Of a stretch of 64,000 nt of DNA, positions 28,508 to 38,947 are shown piece after piece (position 1 is the first letter of the stretch; the number at the start of each line of letters is the position of its first letter). The stretch lies in the NCBI RefSeq assembly GCF_024436065.1, contig NZ_JANFNS010000005.1, positions 1 through 64,000 on the forward strand, read 5' to 3'. The stretch is from Saccharibacillus sp. JS10. Its GTDB lineage: Bacteria > Bacillota > Bacilli > Paenibacillales > Paenibacillaceae. The notes beneath the pieces are model-generated. The model did no database searches. It was not told where the DNA came from and worked only from the letters and a program-made list of their open reading frames with translations. The position numbers were made by a program, and so were the translations under genes.

Positions 28508-29863
28508 CTAAAGGGCTACCGGACGCAATACGAAAGCCGGAATGTCCGCAGTCTTTTTCTCCGCTTCTTGCGTTACGGCTTCTTCTGCTTGCTCAAGTCT
28601 TGATTCCAGTGCAAAAATCTGAGTAAACATATCAACCGCTTCGGCACCGTTTTTGTCTGCTGCCATTTCTTTCACTCGATTGATTGGATCATGCATCATC
28701 TGATTCGCGACACTTTTCATCAATCGGCCAATCACTTTACGTTGACGTTCATCAAGCTCTGGAAGTTTGTTGAACAAGCTTTCCAGCGTTTCTTGGTGAA
28801 TATCCGTCGCTTTTTCTTGCAGGGCACGAATAACTGGACGCACGCCAAGCGTTTTGAGCCAGCCGTAAAATTGATCGGATTCTTGCACAATCATTTTCTC
28901 GATCTTAATCGCTTCGGCGCGGCGGAGTTCCATATTGCTTTCGACAATGCCTTCAAGGTCATCGATATCGTATAAAAAGACGCCTGGAAGTTCGGCAATA
29001 GTCGGATCAATATTACGCGGAACCGCAATATCAATCATAAACAGCGGACGTGAACGACGCGCTGCAGCCAAAGCTTTCACTTGCTGACGTGTCAGTACGT
29101 AATCGGAAGATCCTGTAGAACTAATTACGATATCCACTTCGCCAAGCATCGCTACGCCTTCGTCCAGCGTACAAGAAATCCCGTTGAATCGTCCGGCAAG
29201 TTCGCGTGCTTTCTCCAGCGTACGGTTCGCCACGATCACTTGCGCCGCTCCGCTTGCATACAGATGCTTCACGGTTAACTCGCTCATTTTGCCTGCGCCG
29301 AGAATTAGCACTTTTTTATCGGTAAACATTCCAAAAATGCGTTTGCCCAGTTCAATTGCTGCATAACTGACAGAAACCGCATTTTCTCCGATCGATGTTT
29401 CCGAATGTGCCCGTTTACCCAGCGTTACCGCTTGTTTGAACAACATGTTGAACCATGTGCCTGTCGCTTTTTCGGCTTGAGCCGTAAAAAATGCTTGCTT
29501 CACTTGTCCGAGAATTTGCGTTTCGCCGAGTACCATCGAATCCAGCCCGCAAGAGACTTTCATCAGATGCTCAACGGCACGTTCGTCTTCGTGAATATAT
29601 AGGTGCTGAGTAAATTCGGTTTTCGGAATACCGAACCACTGCTCCATAAAGTTACGGATATGAAAAGCACACATATGCAGCCGGTCTACTACCACGTACA
29701 ATTCGGTCCGGTTACATGTGCCTACGATGACGCCTTCAAGAACGCTTTTCGTTTCTTTCAGTCGATTCAGCGCCTCCGAAAGATCTTCTTCCGCAATAGC
29801 AAACCGTTCTCTGATGTCGACTGGAGCTGTTCGATAGTTCAATCCGACTACCATAATGTGCAT
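28508..29863 (-). CDS. hemA: Glutamyl-tRNA reductase
   Basis: A 451-residue NADPH enzyme that reduces glutamyl-tRNA to glutamate-1-semialdehyde, the committed step of haem synthesis. The catalytic cysteine is in VGTCNRTELYVV (about residue 50); VLGETQILGQVKQAF and the Rossmann ILGAGKMSELTVKHLYASG follow; the C-terminal part is the dimerisation domain. The start at 29863 has AGGCGGTGA 8 bases upstream. It is the first gene of hemA-hemX-sirC-hemC-cobA/hemD-hemB-hemL-rluA. Confidence 0.97.
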   Translation of the reverse strand: MHIMVVGLNYRTAPVDIRERFAIAEEDLSEALNRLKETKSVLEGVIVGTCNRTELYVVVDRLHMCAFHIRNFMEQWFGIPKTEFTQHLYIHEDERAVEHLMKVSCGLDSMVLGETQILGQVKQAFFTAQAEKATGTWFNMLFKQAVTLGKRAHSETSIGENAVSVSYAAIELGKRIFGMFTDKKVLILGAGKMSELTVKHLYASGAAQVIVANRTLEKARELAGRFNGISCTLDEGVAMLGEVDIVISSTGSSDYVLTRQQVKALAAARRSRPLFMIDIAVPRNIDPTIAELPGVFLYDIDDLEGIVESNMELRRAEAIKIEKMIVQESDQFYGWLKTLGVRPVIRALQEKATDIHQETLESLFNKLPELDERQRKVIGRLMKSVANQMMHDPINRVKEMAADKNGAEAVDMFTQIFALESRLEQAEEAVTQEAEKKTADIPAFVLRPVAL

Positions 29864-29999
29864 AAAAATTTTCACCGCCTGATCTGAAATTGCTGCCAAA
29901 TAAACATTTTACAAACTATGATAAGTATATCACAACGTATGGTTTCATTGTGGCAAATTAAATGAATTGTTTATGAATATTCGGTGGCAGTTTACGAAT

Positions 30000-30587
30000 T
30001 CAAGCTTCCCAGACGAACAATCGAAACGCTTCTTTTTGCAGCAATGTATCGATCTGTTGAATCATTTCCGGTTCCCGAGTATTCAATCGTTGATCCAGCA
30101 ATCGGTCGATTTGAGCGCGTACACAAGCAATTTCGTATTCAATATGTGTCAACGCATATCGGTATTGCAATTCAGGCAATCCATCTCGATGTTCAAATAC
30201 AAGCCGTGTCGATCCGGGCGTAAACTCAATAATTCGGCGCACTTCGCCCTCCGTATAAAAGTCCAGCATCGTAAAGCCCGGATATATTCTTCGAACGGTG
30301 CCACTGCCTTTGAAAGCAATAAACAGTTGACGAATCAAATGGGTCAGTTGCGGATCAACTAAACGAAAAGAAAATTCGCATAACAACAAATGACGATGAC
30401 GTCTCAATGAAAGGATAATCGATTCTCCGCTACCGTCTTCCAAAACAATAGCTTGCATACCGTTATCCAGCCATCCCATTCGGTACTTAATTTGAAGATT
30501 TTGCAGCTGCCGAGTTAAGGTTGACCATTGGTTTTCCGGTAGTACGAAATGAGCTTTGATAAATTCCGTAGCTAAGCGCTGCACCAT
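30000..30587 (-). CDS. Conserved-looking protein of unknown function
   Basis: A 195-residue soluble protein with a good RBS (GAGGAG, 7 bases before the ATG). I do not recognise the family. The sequence is alpha/beta and charged, has no signal peptide or membrane segment, and contains LSLRRHRHLLLCEFSFRLVD and YPGFTMLDFYTEGEVRRIIE. It lies between engB and hemA, the place occupied by the unrelated-looking ysxD in Bacillus. It could be co-transcribed towards hemA. Function is open. Confidence 0.7.
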   Translation of the reverse strand: MVQRLATEFIKAHFVLPENQWSTLTRQLQNLQIKYRMGWLDNGMQAIVLEDGSGESIILSLRRHRHLLLCEFSFRLVDPQLTHLIRQLFIAFKGSGTVRRIYPGFTMLDFYTEGEVRRIIEFTPGSTRLVFEHRDGLPELQYRYALTHIEYEIACVRAQIDRLLDQRLNTREPEMIQQIDTLLQKEAFRLFVWEA

Positions 30588-30652
30588 AATGAATCTCCTC
30601 GATTCTTATAAGATCAAAACCGGCGTTTGTTTTATTATAAACGTTATACGCA

Positions 30653-30681
30653 AAAAGACGGCTCCGCTTGGGGAACCGCCT
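30653..30681 (-). terminator. Terminator after engB
   Basis: On the minus strand GGCGGTTCC pairs with GGAGCCGTC (two G-U pairs) and TTTTT follows. About 70 bases downstream of the engB stop. Confidence 0.75.
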
Positions 30682-30748
30682 AGCTCTGAAATTCGCTGAT
30701 TTAACGCTATTTTGTAAGCGTTTCATTTGTTATGCTACAGATTGCTCG

Positions 30749-31426
30749 TTATTCGGCGGATTCTTCGTCGATAAACGATTCCCGGAACTGTTTTTCCGCT
30801 TCGGCATCAGCTTCCGTTTCACGTTGCTGCAGTGTTTTGAGTTCGCCTAAATGTTCTTCGATAATCGTCCATAATTCTTCTTTGCCCATATCGGTTTCGG
30901 AAGAAAACATCACGAAAGGATCACCCGGACGCATACCTAAATCTTGTTTGATCACTTTCGCATGTTTTTGCCAACGTGTTTTCGGCACTTTGTCTGCTTT
31001 CGTCGTGACGACGCAGATTGGACGGTCATAATGAGTCAACCATTCATACATCATTTTATCGTCTTTACTCGGCGGGTGACGCAGATCGACGACCATTAAA
31101 ACTAATTTGAGCGGTTCGCGGTGCAACATATATTTCTCAATCATCTGTCCCCAGACTTCACGTTGCTGCTTCGAAACTTTGGCAAAACCATAACCCGGAA
31201 AGTCAACGAAGAAAAACGATTGGTTAATCAGATAATAGTTCATATGTTGCGTTTTACCTGGAACCGAACTTGTTCGTGCCAAGTTTTTACGGCGTAGCAG
31301 ACGATTGATCAACGAAGATTTTCCAACATTGGAACGTCCAGCTAACGCGATTTCTTGCAGCCCTTCTACCGGATATTGATCCGGCCCAACGGCACTGATC
31401 TTAAATTCAGAAGTCATTACATTCAT
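30749..31426 (-). CDS. engB: Ribosome biogenesis GTPase EngB/YsxC
   Basis: A 225-residue GTPase needed for 50S assembly. G1 is [15 protein letters not shown] (about residue 30), G3 is [14 protein letters not shown]4 is [13 protein letters not shown]. The C-terminal ~30 residues form an acidic, glutamate-rich tail that is longer than in B. subtilis YsxC. It is downstream of lonA, as in Bacillus. Confidence 0.96.
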   Translation of the reverse strand: MNVMTSEFKISAVGPDQYPVEGLQEIALAGRSNVGKSSLINRLLRRKNLARTSSVPGKTQHMNYYLINQSFFFVDFPGYGFAKVSKQQREVWGQMIEKYMLHREPLKLVLMVVDLRHPPSKDDKMMYEWLTHYDRPICVVTTKADKVPKTRWQKHAKVIKQDLGMRPGDPFVMFSSETDMGKEELWTIIEEHLGELKTLQQRETEADAEAEKQFRESFIDEESAE

Positions 31427-31528
31427 GATTGAAAATTCCTCTCTTAGGTAAAAAGCGACAGGTTAGCGTTAACCTTCTACTTTTTATCTTTGCAGCTTCT
31501 AGCTTCACTATACATCAAAAAGGTACTT

Positions 31529-33907
31529 CTAATGCGTTTCGATTTGAATATCCGGCTCATCTGTCAACGGAGGAACCAAAACTTCAGCAGTTAAAGCATG
31601 TTCCAATACTTGATCCATATGAGATACCGGTACAAATTCGATCGCTTCTTTCACACTTGCCGGAATATCGCGTAGATCGCGTTCGTTATCGATCGGCAAT
31701 AGCACTTTTTTGTAGCCTGCACGATGCGCAGCGAGCGATTTTTCTTTGAGCCCGCCGATCGGCAACACACGTCCGCGCAGCGTCACTTCGCCGGTCATCG
31801 CAATATCTTTGGATACCGCGCGTCCCGTAAGGGCAGAAATAAGCGCTGTAGCGAGCGTAATCCCTGCAGAAGGCCCGTCTTTGGGAACTGCACCTTCCGG
31901 AATATGAATATGCACGTCGTTCTTTTCATAGAACTTACTGTCGATCCCCAGTTGCTCGGCACGCGAACGCGTATAACTGAATGCGGCTTGCGCCGATTCT
32001 TTCATCACATCCCCAAGTTTGCCTGTCAACGTAAGTTTACCACTACCCGGTAACACGCTAACTTCAATCGTCAGAGTCTCACCGCCGACTTCTGTCCAAG
32101 CTAGCCCTGTCGCACTGCCGACTTGATCTTCGGCTTCGGCTAGACCGTAACGGAATTTAGGGCTGCCCAGATAATCTTTTAGCGAGTCGGCTGTAATCGC
32201 GATATGCTCGCTCTGACCGGAAACCAATTGTTTGGCTGCTTTGCGGCAAATCGCGGCAATCTGCTGTTCGAGATTACGCACGCCCGATTCCCGAGTATAT
32301 TCACGAATCATTTGCAGCAACCCAGATTCTGGTAAATCCAATTGCTCTGCATTTAACCCGTGTTCCCGCTTTTGCTTCGGCAATAAATATCGATTCGCGA
32401 TCTCTAACTTCTCCAGTTCCGTATAACCCGGAATATTTAGGATCTCCATCCGATCAAGCAATGGACGCGGAATCCCTTGAAGCATATTCGCAGTCGTCAC
32501 GAACATGACTTTGGAAAGGTCATAAGGCACTTCAACGAAATGATCGCTGAACGTATTATTTTGTTCCGGGTCAAGCACTTCCAGCAGTGCGGCAGACGGA
32601 TCGCCTCGAAAATCAGAAGCCATCTTGTCGATCTCATCCAGTAAAAAGACCGGATTGGAGCTTCCCGCTGTGCGCATTCCTTGCAAAATACGTCCTGGCA
32701 TCGCGCCTACATACGTACGGCGGTGACCGCGGATTTCAGCTTCGTCTCGAACGCCGCCGAGAGACACGCGAACAAACTCGCGCCCAAGCGACCTAGCAAT
32801 CGAACGCGCTAACGATGTTTTACCAACGCCGGGAGGCCCGACTAAACAAAGTATCGGCCCTTTGAGCTTTTTGACAAGTTGCTGCACCGCAAGATATTCC
32901 AACACGCGTTCTTTCGGCTTTTCCAAGCCATAATGATCTTCGTTCAAAATTTCTTCCGCGCGAATGATATCCAGTACGTCTTCGGTTTCTTTGCCCCACG
33001 GGAGCGCCAAAAGCCAATCGACGTAACCGCGAATGATTCCGCCTTCAGCAGCGCTGGTTGGCATCCGTTCCAAACGATCGATTTCTTTTTGGATACGCTC
33101 ATACACTTTTTCGGGGAACTCACCGTTTTCGAGTTGTTCGCGAAGTTCTTCGACTTCTCCTGCCCGACCGTCTTTATCGCCGAGTTCTTTTTGAATAGCT
33201 TTCATTTGTTCACGCAGATAATATTCTTTTTGCGTTTTTTCCATTTGCTTTTTGACACGTTGACCGATTTTGCGTTCCAACTCCAGCACTTCGCGTTCGT
33301 TGTTCAGCAGATCCAGCAGCTTTTCCAGACGTGGACGGAATTCGACCGTTTCCAGAATCGCTTGTTTGTCTTTGATCTTAACCGGAAGGTGACTTGTAAT
33401 CACATCAGCAAAACGTCCCGGTTCATCAATATCGGATACCGCAGCAAGAGTCTCTGGCGTCACTTTTTTGGATAGATTAATATATTGTTCAAATTGAGTC
33501 AGTACCGTACGCATCAAGGCGTTAACTTCCGAATCTTCGGTCGTCGGTTCGGTCAATTCACGGGCATATACTTCGTAAAACTCGGTACTCTCTTCCACGT
33601 AGGTTAAGATTTCCGCTCGTTCTAACCCTTCTACCAATACACGGATAGTTCCATTCGGCAACTTCAACATTTGTCTGACTTTAGCGACAGTGCCGATCCG
33701 GAATATATCGTCAGGTGTAGGTTCTTCGATATTCACCTCAGACTGTGAGCAAAGAAGAACCAAATCGTCATCAGCCATTGCCTTTTCCAGTGCCTTAACC
33801 GAGCGTTCTCGTCCTACATCCAAATGAAGCACCATACTCGGATAGACTAGAAGCCCCCGCAAAGGCAACAACGGAAAACGGCGGTTGTTTTGTTTATTCA
33901 AATCCAT
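31529..33907 (-). CDS. lonA: ATP-dependent protease Lon (LonA)
   Basis: A 792-residue LonA. The N-terminal substrate-binding domain starts [20 protein letters not shown]; the AAA+ Walker A is [15 protein letters not shown] (about residue 355); and the Ser-Lys protease dyad is in [15 protein letters not shown] and [14 protein letters not shown]. It degrades misfolded and regulatory proteins. The start at 33907 follows GGGGGTG by 8 bases. The forespore protease lonB, next to lonA in Bacillus, is absent; ispG takes its place. Confidence 0.97.
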   Translation of the reverse strand: MDLNKQNNRRFPLLPLRGLLVYPSMVLHLDVGRERSVKALEKAMADDDLVLLCSQSEVNIEEPTPDDIFRIGTVAKVRQMLKLPNGTIRVLVEGLERAEILTYVEESTEFYEVYARELTEPTTEDSEVNALMRTVLTQFEQYINLSKKVTPETLAAVSDIDEPGRFADVITSHLPVKIKDKQAILETVEFRPRLEKLLDLLNNEREVLELERKIGQRVKKQMEKTQKEYYLREQMKAIQKELGDKDGRAGEVEELREQLENGEFPEKVYERIQKEIDRLERMPTSAAEGGIIRGYVDWLLALPWGKETEDVLDIIRAEEILNEDHYGLEKPKERVLEYLAVQQLVKKLKGPILCLVGPPGVGKTSLARSIARSLGREFVRVSLGGVRDEAEIRGHRRTYVGAMPGRILQGMRTAGSSNPVFLLDEIDKMASDFRGDPSAALLEVLDPEQNNTFSDHFVEVPYDLSKVMFVTTANMLQGIPRPLLDRMEILNIPGYTELEKLEIANRYLLPKQKREHGLNAEQLDLPESGLLQMIREYTRESGVRNLEQQIAAICRKAAKQLVSGQSEHIAITADSLKDYLGSPKFRYGLAEAEDQVGSATGLAWTEVGGETLTIEVSVLPGSGKLTLTGKLGDVMKESAQAAFSYTRSRAEQLGIDSKFYEKNDVHIHIPEGAVPKDGPSAGITLATALISALTGRAVSKDIAMTGEVTLRGRVLPIGGLKEKSLAAHRAGYKKVLLPIDNERDLRDIPASVKEAIEFVPVSHMDQVLEHALTAEVLVPPLTDEPDIQIETH

Positions 33908-34019
33908 CGTTTTCACACCCCCAAAAGGCTTAGCATACTTATGAGTATGCGTCGTTTATACGTGTGTTAAGTGTAGCATATCGGCGTAGCGACTACCAAA
34001 AATGAGACAAACTTCACAT

Positions 34020-34060
34020 AAAAAAAGACGGTATGCCGGGGATTCCCTGCATACCGTCTC
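34020..34060 (-). terminator. Terminator after ispG
   Basis: On the minus strand AGACGGTATGC pairs with GCATACCGTCT around a ~14-base loop, followed by TTTTTTT. It lies between ispG and lonA. Confidence 0.9.
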
Positions 34061-34100
34061 TATTTCTTAATCACGGTGTGAAAGATTTCTCTTAACCGTC

Positions 34101-35231
34101 TTAAGCTTGTACTTTTGAAGCACTCGGTTGATGACGTTCTTCACGGCCTGGAATTTTGCCTGTAGCTTCATAAGCCACTACAATTGCATCGATTTCTTTT
34201 TTCAATTCTTCAACCATCACTTCTTCTGGTACTTTGCGGATCATTTTGCCGTAGCGGAACAATAACCCTTCGCCGCGAGCCCCCGCAATCCCGATATCGG
34301 CTTCGCGAGCTTCCCCGGGACCGTTGACTGCACAGCCTAATACCGATACTTTAATCGGAACTTTGATTTTTGAAATATATTCTTCGACTTCGTTCGCAAT
34401 CGAGAACAGATCAATATCAAGGCGCCCGCAAGTTGGGCAAGATACCAATGTCGCTGCGTTCGTAATCAAGCCAAATGTTTTAAGCAGTTCGCGTGCTACT
34501 TTTACTTCTTCGACAGGGTCAGCACTTAGCGAGATCCGCACGGTCGAACCAATACCCATCGAAAGCAAAGCTCCGATCCCTGCTGAACTTTTGATCGTAC
34601 CCGCATTCAGCGTTCCCGCTTCAGTAATCCCTAAATGCAGCGGGTAAGGAATCACTTGTGCGGCTTTGCTATACGCTTCGATTGCCATCGGTACATCGGA
34701 CGCTTTGAGCGAAACGATAATATCGTGGAAATCCAATTCTTCCAAAATACCGATATGGAACAACGCGCTTTCAACCATTGCATCGGCAGTCGGATATCCG
34801 TATTTTTCAAGCAAATGGTTTTCTAGCGAGCCAGCATTAACTCCGATACGGATTGGAATTCCTTTATCTTTGCAGGCTTTAACTACAGCTTCGACTTTTT
34901 CACGTTTACCGATGTTACCCGGGTTAATTCGTACTTTGTCGATGCCATTTTCGATCGCTTTCAACGCCAACTTATAATTGAAATGAATATCGGCAACGAG
35001 CGGAATATGAATCCGCTTTTTGATTTCTTTGATCGCGTCCGCTGCTTCATCATTGTTAACTGTTACACGTACAACTTGACATCCCGCTTCTTCCAGACGA
35101 AGAATTTCGGCTACAGTCGCTTCTACATCGGCTGTTTTTGTTGTACACATACTTTGAATAATAACTTCATCGCTACCGCCAATAACCAAGTTGCCCACTT
35201 TCACGGGCCGTGTCTGATGTCTTAAATACAT
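34101..35231 (-). CDS. ispG: 4-hydroxy-3-methylbut-2-enyl diphosphate synthase
   Basis: A 376-residue iron-sulphur enzyme of the non-mevalonate isoprenoid pathway. The 4Fe-4S ligands are in [12 protein letters not shown] and [14 protein letters not shown]; the N-terminal TIM barrel includes [14 protein letters not shown]. The start at 35231 has GGAGG 9 bases upstream. It is between clpX and lonA, not its position in B. subtilis. Confidence 0.96.
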   Translation of the reverse strand: MYLRHQTRPVKVGNLVIGGSDEVIIQSMCTTKTADVEATVAEILRLEEAGCQVVRVTVNNDEAADAIKEIKKRIHIPLVADIHFNYKLALKAIENGIDKVRINPGNIGKREKVEAVVKACKDKGIPIRIGVNAGSLENHLLEKYGYPTADAMVESALFHIGILEELDFHDIIVSLKASDVPMAIEAYSKAAQVIPYPLHLGITEAGTLNAGTIKSSAGIGALLSMGIGSTVRISLSADPVEEVKVARELLKTFGLITNAATLVSCPTCGRLDIDLFSIANEVEEYISKIKVPIKVSVLGCAVNGPGEAREADIGIAGARGEGLLFRYGKMIRKVPEEVMVEELKKEIDAIVVAYEATGKIPGREERHQPSASKVQA

Positions 35232-35330
35232 GTCATTCGACCTCCAAATCGGAACAAGCAAGATAGCGCCAGAGATCGACGCGGAATATAACTCATTATA
35301 TGTGATCTTTTACAGACTCAGAACAAGCCG

Positions 35331-35359
35331 GCCAAACCATCTAGGGTTGACCGGCTCGG
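35331..35359 (-). terminator. Weak terminator-like hairpin after clpX
   Basis: On the minus strand GCCGGTCAA pairs with TTGGCCGGC, but only a short T-poor stretch (TTGTTC) follows. It lies about 30 bases after the clpX stop. Confidence 0.4.
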
Positions 35360-35388
35360 GATAAGAGCTATAAATCGAAGATTATGCG

Positions 35389-36645
35389 TTACGCACTTTC
35401 TTCGCGTTTTTTGTTTTTACCTTCGCCAAGTTCAGGTACAACCTTCTCTTTGACGACTTTTTCGGTAATGACACATTCAGTCACATCGTCGCGTGAAGGG
35501 ACTTCATACATGACGTCAAGCATCAAGCCTTCAATAATCGCGCGCAGACCGCGTGCTCCTGTTTTGCGCTTGATTGCTTCTTCAGCAATAGCAAGCAGAG
35601 CTGCATCTTCGAATACCAGATCTACGTTGTCCATTTCAAGCAGTTTTTTGTACTGCTTCGTCAACGCGTTTTTCGGTTCGGACAAAATACGTACCAGTGT
35701 CTCTTCATCCAGCGGAGCCAATGTCGAGATTACAGGCAAACGTCCAACGAATTCTGGGATCAGACCGAATTTAAGCAAGTCTTCTGGCAGTGCCATCATC
35801 AGATACTCGCCAGCTTTCAATTCGCGTTGGCCTTCGCCATCCGCATTGAAACCGATGACTTTTTTACCGATACGGCGTTTGATCATTTGTTCAAGACCGT
35901 CGAATGCACCGCCGCAAATGAACAAGATGTTTGTCGTATCGATTTGGATAAATTCTTGATGTGGATGTTTACGACCACCTTGTGGTGGAACCGATGCAAC
36001 CGTACCTTCAAGAATTTTCAGCAAAGCTTGTTGAACGCCTTCGCCCGATACGTCGCGAGTAATCGAAGGATTTTCCGATTTACGTGCAACTTTATCGATT
36101 TCATCGATATAGATAATGCCGCGTTCTGCTTTTTCTACATCGTAATCAGCAGCTTGGATCAGTTTGAGCAAGATGTTTTCAACATCTTCCCCGACATAAC
36201 CTGCTTCTGTCAGCGAAGTCGCGTCCGCAATCGCAAACGGCACATTCAAAATACGCGCCATAGTTTGCGCAAGCAATGTTTTACCTGAACCGGTAGGACC
36301 GATCAGCATAATATTACTTTTTTGCAATTCGACATCTTCGGATTTGCTTTGGGCATTAACACGTTTGTAATGGTTATATACCGCTACAGCCAAAGATTTT
36401 TTCGCTTGTTCTTGTCCAATTACGTATTGGTCAAGGATGCCGCGGATTTCTTGAGGTTTCGGAATGTCTTTGATATCGACTTCTTCTTCATGCCCCAACT
36501 CTTCTTCTACGATCTCTGTGCAAAGCTCGATGCACTCGTCGCAGATATATACGCCGGGTCCGGCTACGAGTTTCCGTACTTGTTCTTGCGTTTTACCGCA
36601 GAAGGAGCACTTCAACTGACCCTTTTCTTCGTTGAATTTAAACAT
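35389..36645 (-). CDS. clpX: ATP-dependent Clp protease ATP-binding subunit ClpX
   Basis: A 418-residue AAA+ unfoldase that feeds substrates to ClpP. The N-terminal zinc-binding domain has its four cysteines in CSFCGK and ICDECIELC (residues ~13-42). Walker A is [13 protein letters not shown], Walker [11 protein letters not shown], and the ClpP-docking IGF loop is present ([11 protein letters not shown]). It is 23 bases downstream of clpP. Confidence 0.98.
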   Translation of the reverse strand: MFKFNEEKGQLKCSFCGKTQEQVRKLVAGPGVYICDECIELCTEIVEEELGHEEEVDIKDIPKPQEIRGILDQYVIGQEQAKKSLAVAVYNHYKRVNAQSKSEDVELQKSNIMLIGPTGSGKTLLAQTMARILNVPFAIADATSLTEAGYVGEDVENILLKLIQAADYDVEKAERGIIYIDEIDKVARKSENPSITRDVSGEGVQQALLKILEGTVASVPPQGGRKHPHQEFIQIDTTNILFICGGAFDGLEQMIKRRIGKKVIGFNADGEGQRELKAGEYLMMALPEDLLKFGLIPEFVGRLPVISTLAPLDEETLVRILSEPKNALTKQYKKLLEMDNVDLVFEDAALLAIAEEAIKRKTGARGLRAIIEGLMLDVMYEVPSRDDVTECVITEKVVKEKVVPELGEGKNKKREESA

Positions 36646-36667
36646 CTACTAACCACCCCTTCGAGGA

Positions 36668-37258
36668 TTAAGAATTAATCGGTCTCTCAAGAACTTTGTC
36701 GATCAGTCCATAAGACTTCGCTTCTTCTGCGCTCATGAAGAAATCTCGGTCTGTGTCCCGCTCGATTTTCTCAAGGGGCTGACCTGTCGTATCCACGTAA
36801 ATTTTGTTCAGCTTCTGCTTCGTTTTGATAATCCAATCCGTATGGATCAGGATATCCGAAGCTTGTCCGCTCACACCGCCAAGTGGCTGGTGAATCATCA
36901 CTTCGCTGTTTGGTAGCGCAAAGCGTTTGCCTGGTGCTCCGGCAGTCAGCAAAAGCGAACCCATGCTTGCTGCCATACCGACGCAAATCGTCGATACATC
37001 AGGCTTAATGTATTGCATTGTATCATATATACCCATGCCCGCAGTCACAGAACCACCGGGGGAATTAATGTACAAATAGATGTCTTTCTCTGGATCTTCG
37101 GCTGCCAAAAAGAGCAATTGCGCGATGATCAGATTGGCTACGTGATCGTCGATCGCATCGCCAAGCAAAATGATCCGGTCTTTGAGCAATCTCGAATAAA
37201 TATCGTAAGAGCGCTCGCCGCGGCTTGTTGATTCAACAACTGTAGGAACTAAATTCAT
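36668..37258 (-). CDS. clpP: ATP-dependent Clp protease proteolytic subunit ClpP
   Basis: A 196-residue serine protease. The catalytic serine is in [12 protein letters not shown], the histidine in [14 protein letters not shown], and the aspartate in [14 protein letters not shown]-type context ([11 protein letters not shown]). The start at 37258 has GCGAGG 8 bases upstream. Here clpP is directly upstream of clpX, whereas in B. subtilis clpP is unlinked. Confidence 0.98.
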   Translation of the reverse strand: MNLVPTVVESTSRGERSYDIYSRLLKDRIILLGDAIDDHVANLIIAQLLFLAAEDPEKDIYLYINSPGGSVTAGMGIYDTMQYIKPDVSTICVGMAASMGSLLLTAGAPGKRFALPNSEVMIHQPLGGVSGQASDILIHTDWIIKTKQKLNKIYVDTTGQPLEKIERDTDRDFFMSAEEAKSYGLIDKVLERPINS

Positions 37259-37404
37259 GCGATCAACCTCGCTTTCATTAGGGACAGGGTCTGAAGGTGC
37301 AGGAGCCAAAATCAGCTTCACTTGCTACCTACAGTTCTAGTTTACCATTTTCAAATGCCAATGTCATTTTTCGGTGAGAATTCTCTAATACAGCAGATAA
37401 AAAA

Positions 37405-37440
37405 GAGCAAGGCACGCATAAAATATACGTGCCTTGCTTA
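37405..37440 (-). terminator. Terminator after tig
   Basis: On the minus strand AGCAAGGCACGTATA and its complement form a strong stem followed by TCTTTTTTAT. It lies about 20 bases after the tig stop. Confidence 0.9.
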
Positions 37441-37458
37441 GGCAAATTAAGCTATATC

Positions 37459-38763
37459 TTACTCTGCGGAAGCAGCGACTTCTTTGCTGTTTTCAAGCAA
37501 GAATTCGATTGTTTTACGCAATGTAATTTCATCGTTCAAACTTGCGAGCGAACCGTTAGCACCCAAGATGCTGCGGATTTCGTCGATGTTGCGTTTGTAC
37601 ATTTCAGCCATCGTTTGAAGTTCTTTTTCAACGTCTTCTTCAGAAGCCGAAATGTTTTCTTCTTTTGCGATTGCTTCAAGTACCAAGTTGTTCATTACGC
37701 GCTTCTCAGCATCGGTTTTCATTTGAGCACGCAAGTCTTCAGTCGTTTGACCGGAGAAGCTTGAGTACATTTCCAAATTCATACCTTGTTGACGCAGACG
37801 GTTGTCGAAATCACGCATCATGTTTTCAACTTCGCCTTCGATCATTGCTTCCGGAATTTCAACTTCCGCTTTTGCTGCTACAGCTTCAACAACCGCGTTT
37901 TCGCGAGCTGCGTCGCTTTCGCGTTTTTTGCGGTCAGCGATTTGAGTTTTCAAATCTTCTTTGTACTCATCCAAAGTGTCGAATTCACTTACGTCTTTTG
38001 CGAATTCGTCATCCAGCTCAGGAAGCTGTTTGCGTTTGATTTCATGCAACTTCACTTTGAATACAGCTTCTTTGCCTGCAAGCTCAGTTGCATGGTAAGT
38101 TTCCGGGAACGTTACGTTAACGTCTTTGGAATCGCCAGTCGACATGCCTACAACTTGCTCTTCGAATCCAGGAATGAACGAGCCCGATCCCAGTTCAAGT
38201 GCATAGTTCTCAGCTTTGCCGCCTTCGAAAGCTTCGTCGCCTACATAGCCGTCGAAGTCGATCGATACCGTGTCGCCGTTTGCTGCTGCTTCTTCGTCAA
38301 CGACAATCAGCTCAGCGTGACGGTTTTGCAGACGCTCAAGTTCTTCTGCGATTTCTTCGTCGGTTACGTTAATTTCGGATACTGGCACTTCTGCGCCTTT
38401 GTAGTCGCCGAGTTTAACTTCTGGCTTAACGGTTACTTTTGCTTTGAATTTCATCGTTTGGCCTTTGCCGAATTGCTCGATGTCGATTTCAGGACGGTCA
38501 ACCGGGAAGATTCCCGCTTCTTCTACTGCTTCGCTATAAGCTTCTGGCAACAGAATGTCGACTGCGTCGTTGTACAGGCTTTCCACGCCAAAACGTGCTT
38601 CGAAGATCGACCGTGGTACTTTACCTTTACGGAATCCTGGAACATTCGTTTGTTTTACAACTTTTTGGAAAGCTTTATCAAGTGCGGCTTCAACGCGTTC
38701 TACAGAAACTTCAACTTCAAGAACGCCTAGGTTTTTCTCGGTTTTTTCCCAACTTGCTGTCAT
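37459..38763 (-). CDS. tig: Trigger factor
   Basis: A 434-residue ribosome-bound chaperone and prolyl isomerase. The ribosome-binding signature is GFRKGKVPRSIFEARFG (about residue 43); the FKBP-type domain is around residues 160-245 (GDTVSIDFDGYVGDEAFEGG); the C-terminal part is the helical chaperone domain. The start at 38763 follows GGAGGGG. Confidence 0.97.
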   Translation of the reverse strand: MTASWEKTEKNLGVLEVEVSVERVEAALDKAFQKVVKQTNVPGFRKGKVPRSIFEARFGVESLYNDAVDILLPEAYSEAVEEAGIFPVDRPEIDIEQFGKGQTMKFKAKVTVKPEVKLGDYKGAEVPVSEINVTDEEIAEELERLQNRHAELIVVDEEAAANGDTVSIDFDGYVGDEAFEGGKAENYALELGSGSFIPGFEEQVVGMSTGDSKDVNVTFPETYHATELAGKEAVFKVKLHEIKRKQLPELDDEFAKDVSEFDTLDEYKEDLKTQIADRKKRESDAARENAVVEAVAAKAEVEIPEAMIEGEVENMMRDFDNRLRQQGMNLEMYSSFSGQTTEDLRAQMKTDAEKRVMNNLVLEAIAKEENISASEEDVEKELQTMAEMYKRNIDEIRSILGANGSLASLNDEITLRKTIEFLLENSKEVAASAE

Positions 38764-38947
38764 ATTGAGTATTCCCCTCCAACAATTAGCTATCAATAGC
38801 TATCAATTAAATTATTTTCATATGATTCGATCACGCTCACAACAACCATATCATCATAACCAAAAACTTTGCGGATTTCAAGCGCCAACGCCGTTCTAGC
38901 CACAAATCTATACGTTTATCGTAAAAAAGTAACCGTTTCCTTGTCTA

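Noticed and set aside
29864-29999. Promoter of the hem operon
   Set aside because: A TATACT box is present in the leader but no -35 box lies at an acceptable distance (TTGCCA is 21 bases away), so I did not list it.
37786-38730. 314-codon open frame opposite tig
   Set aside because: Antisense shadow of trigger factor, Phe/Cys-rich and without domain pattern.
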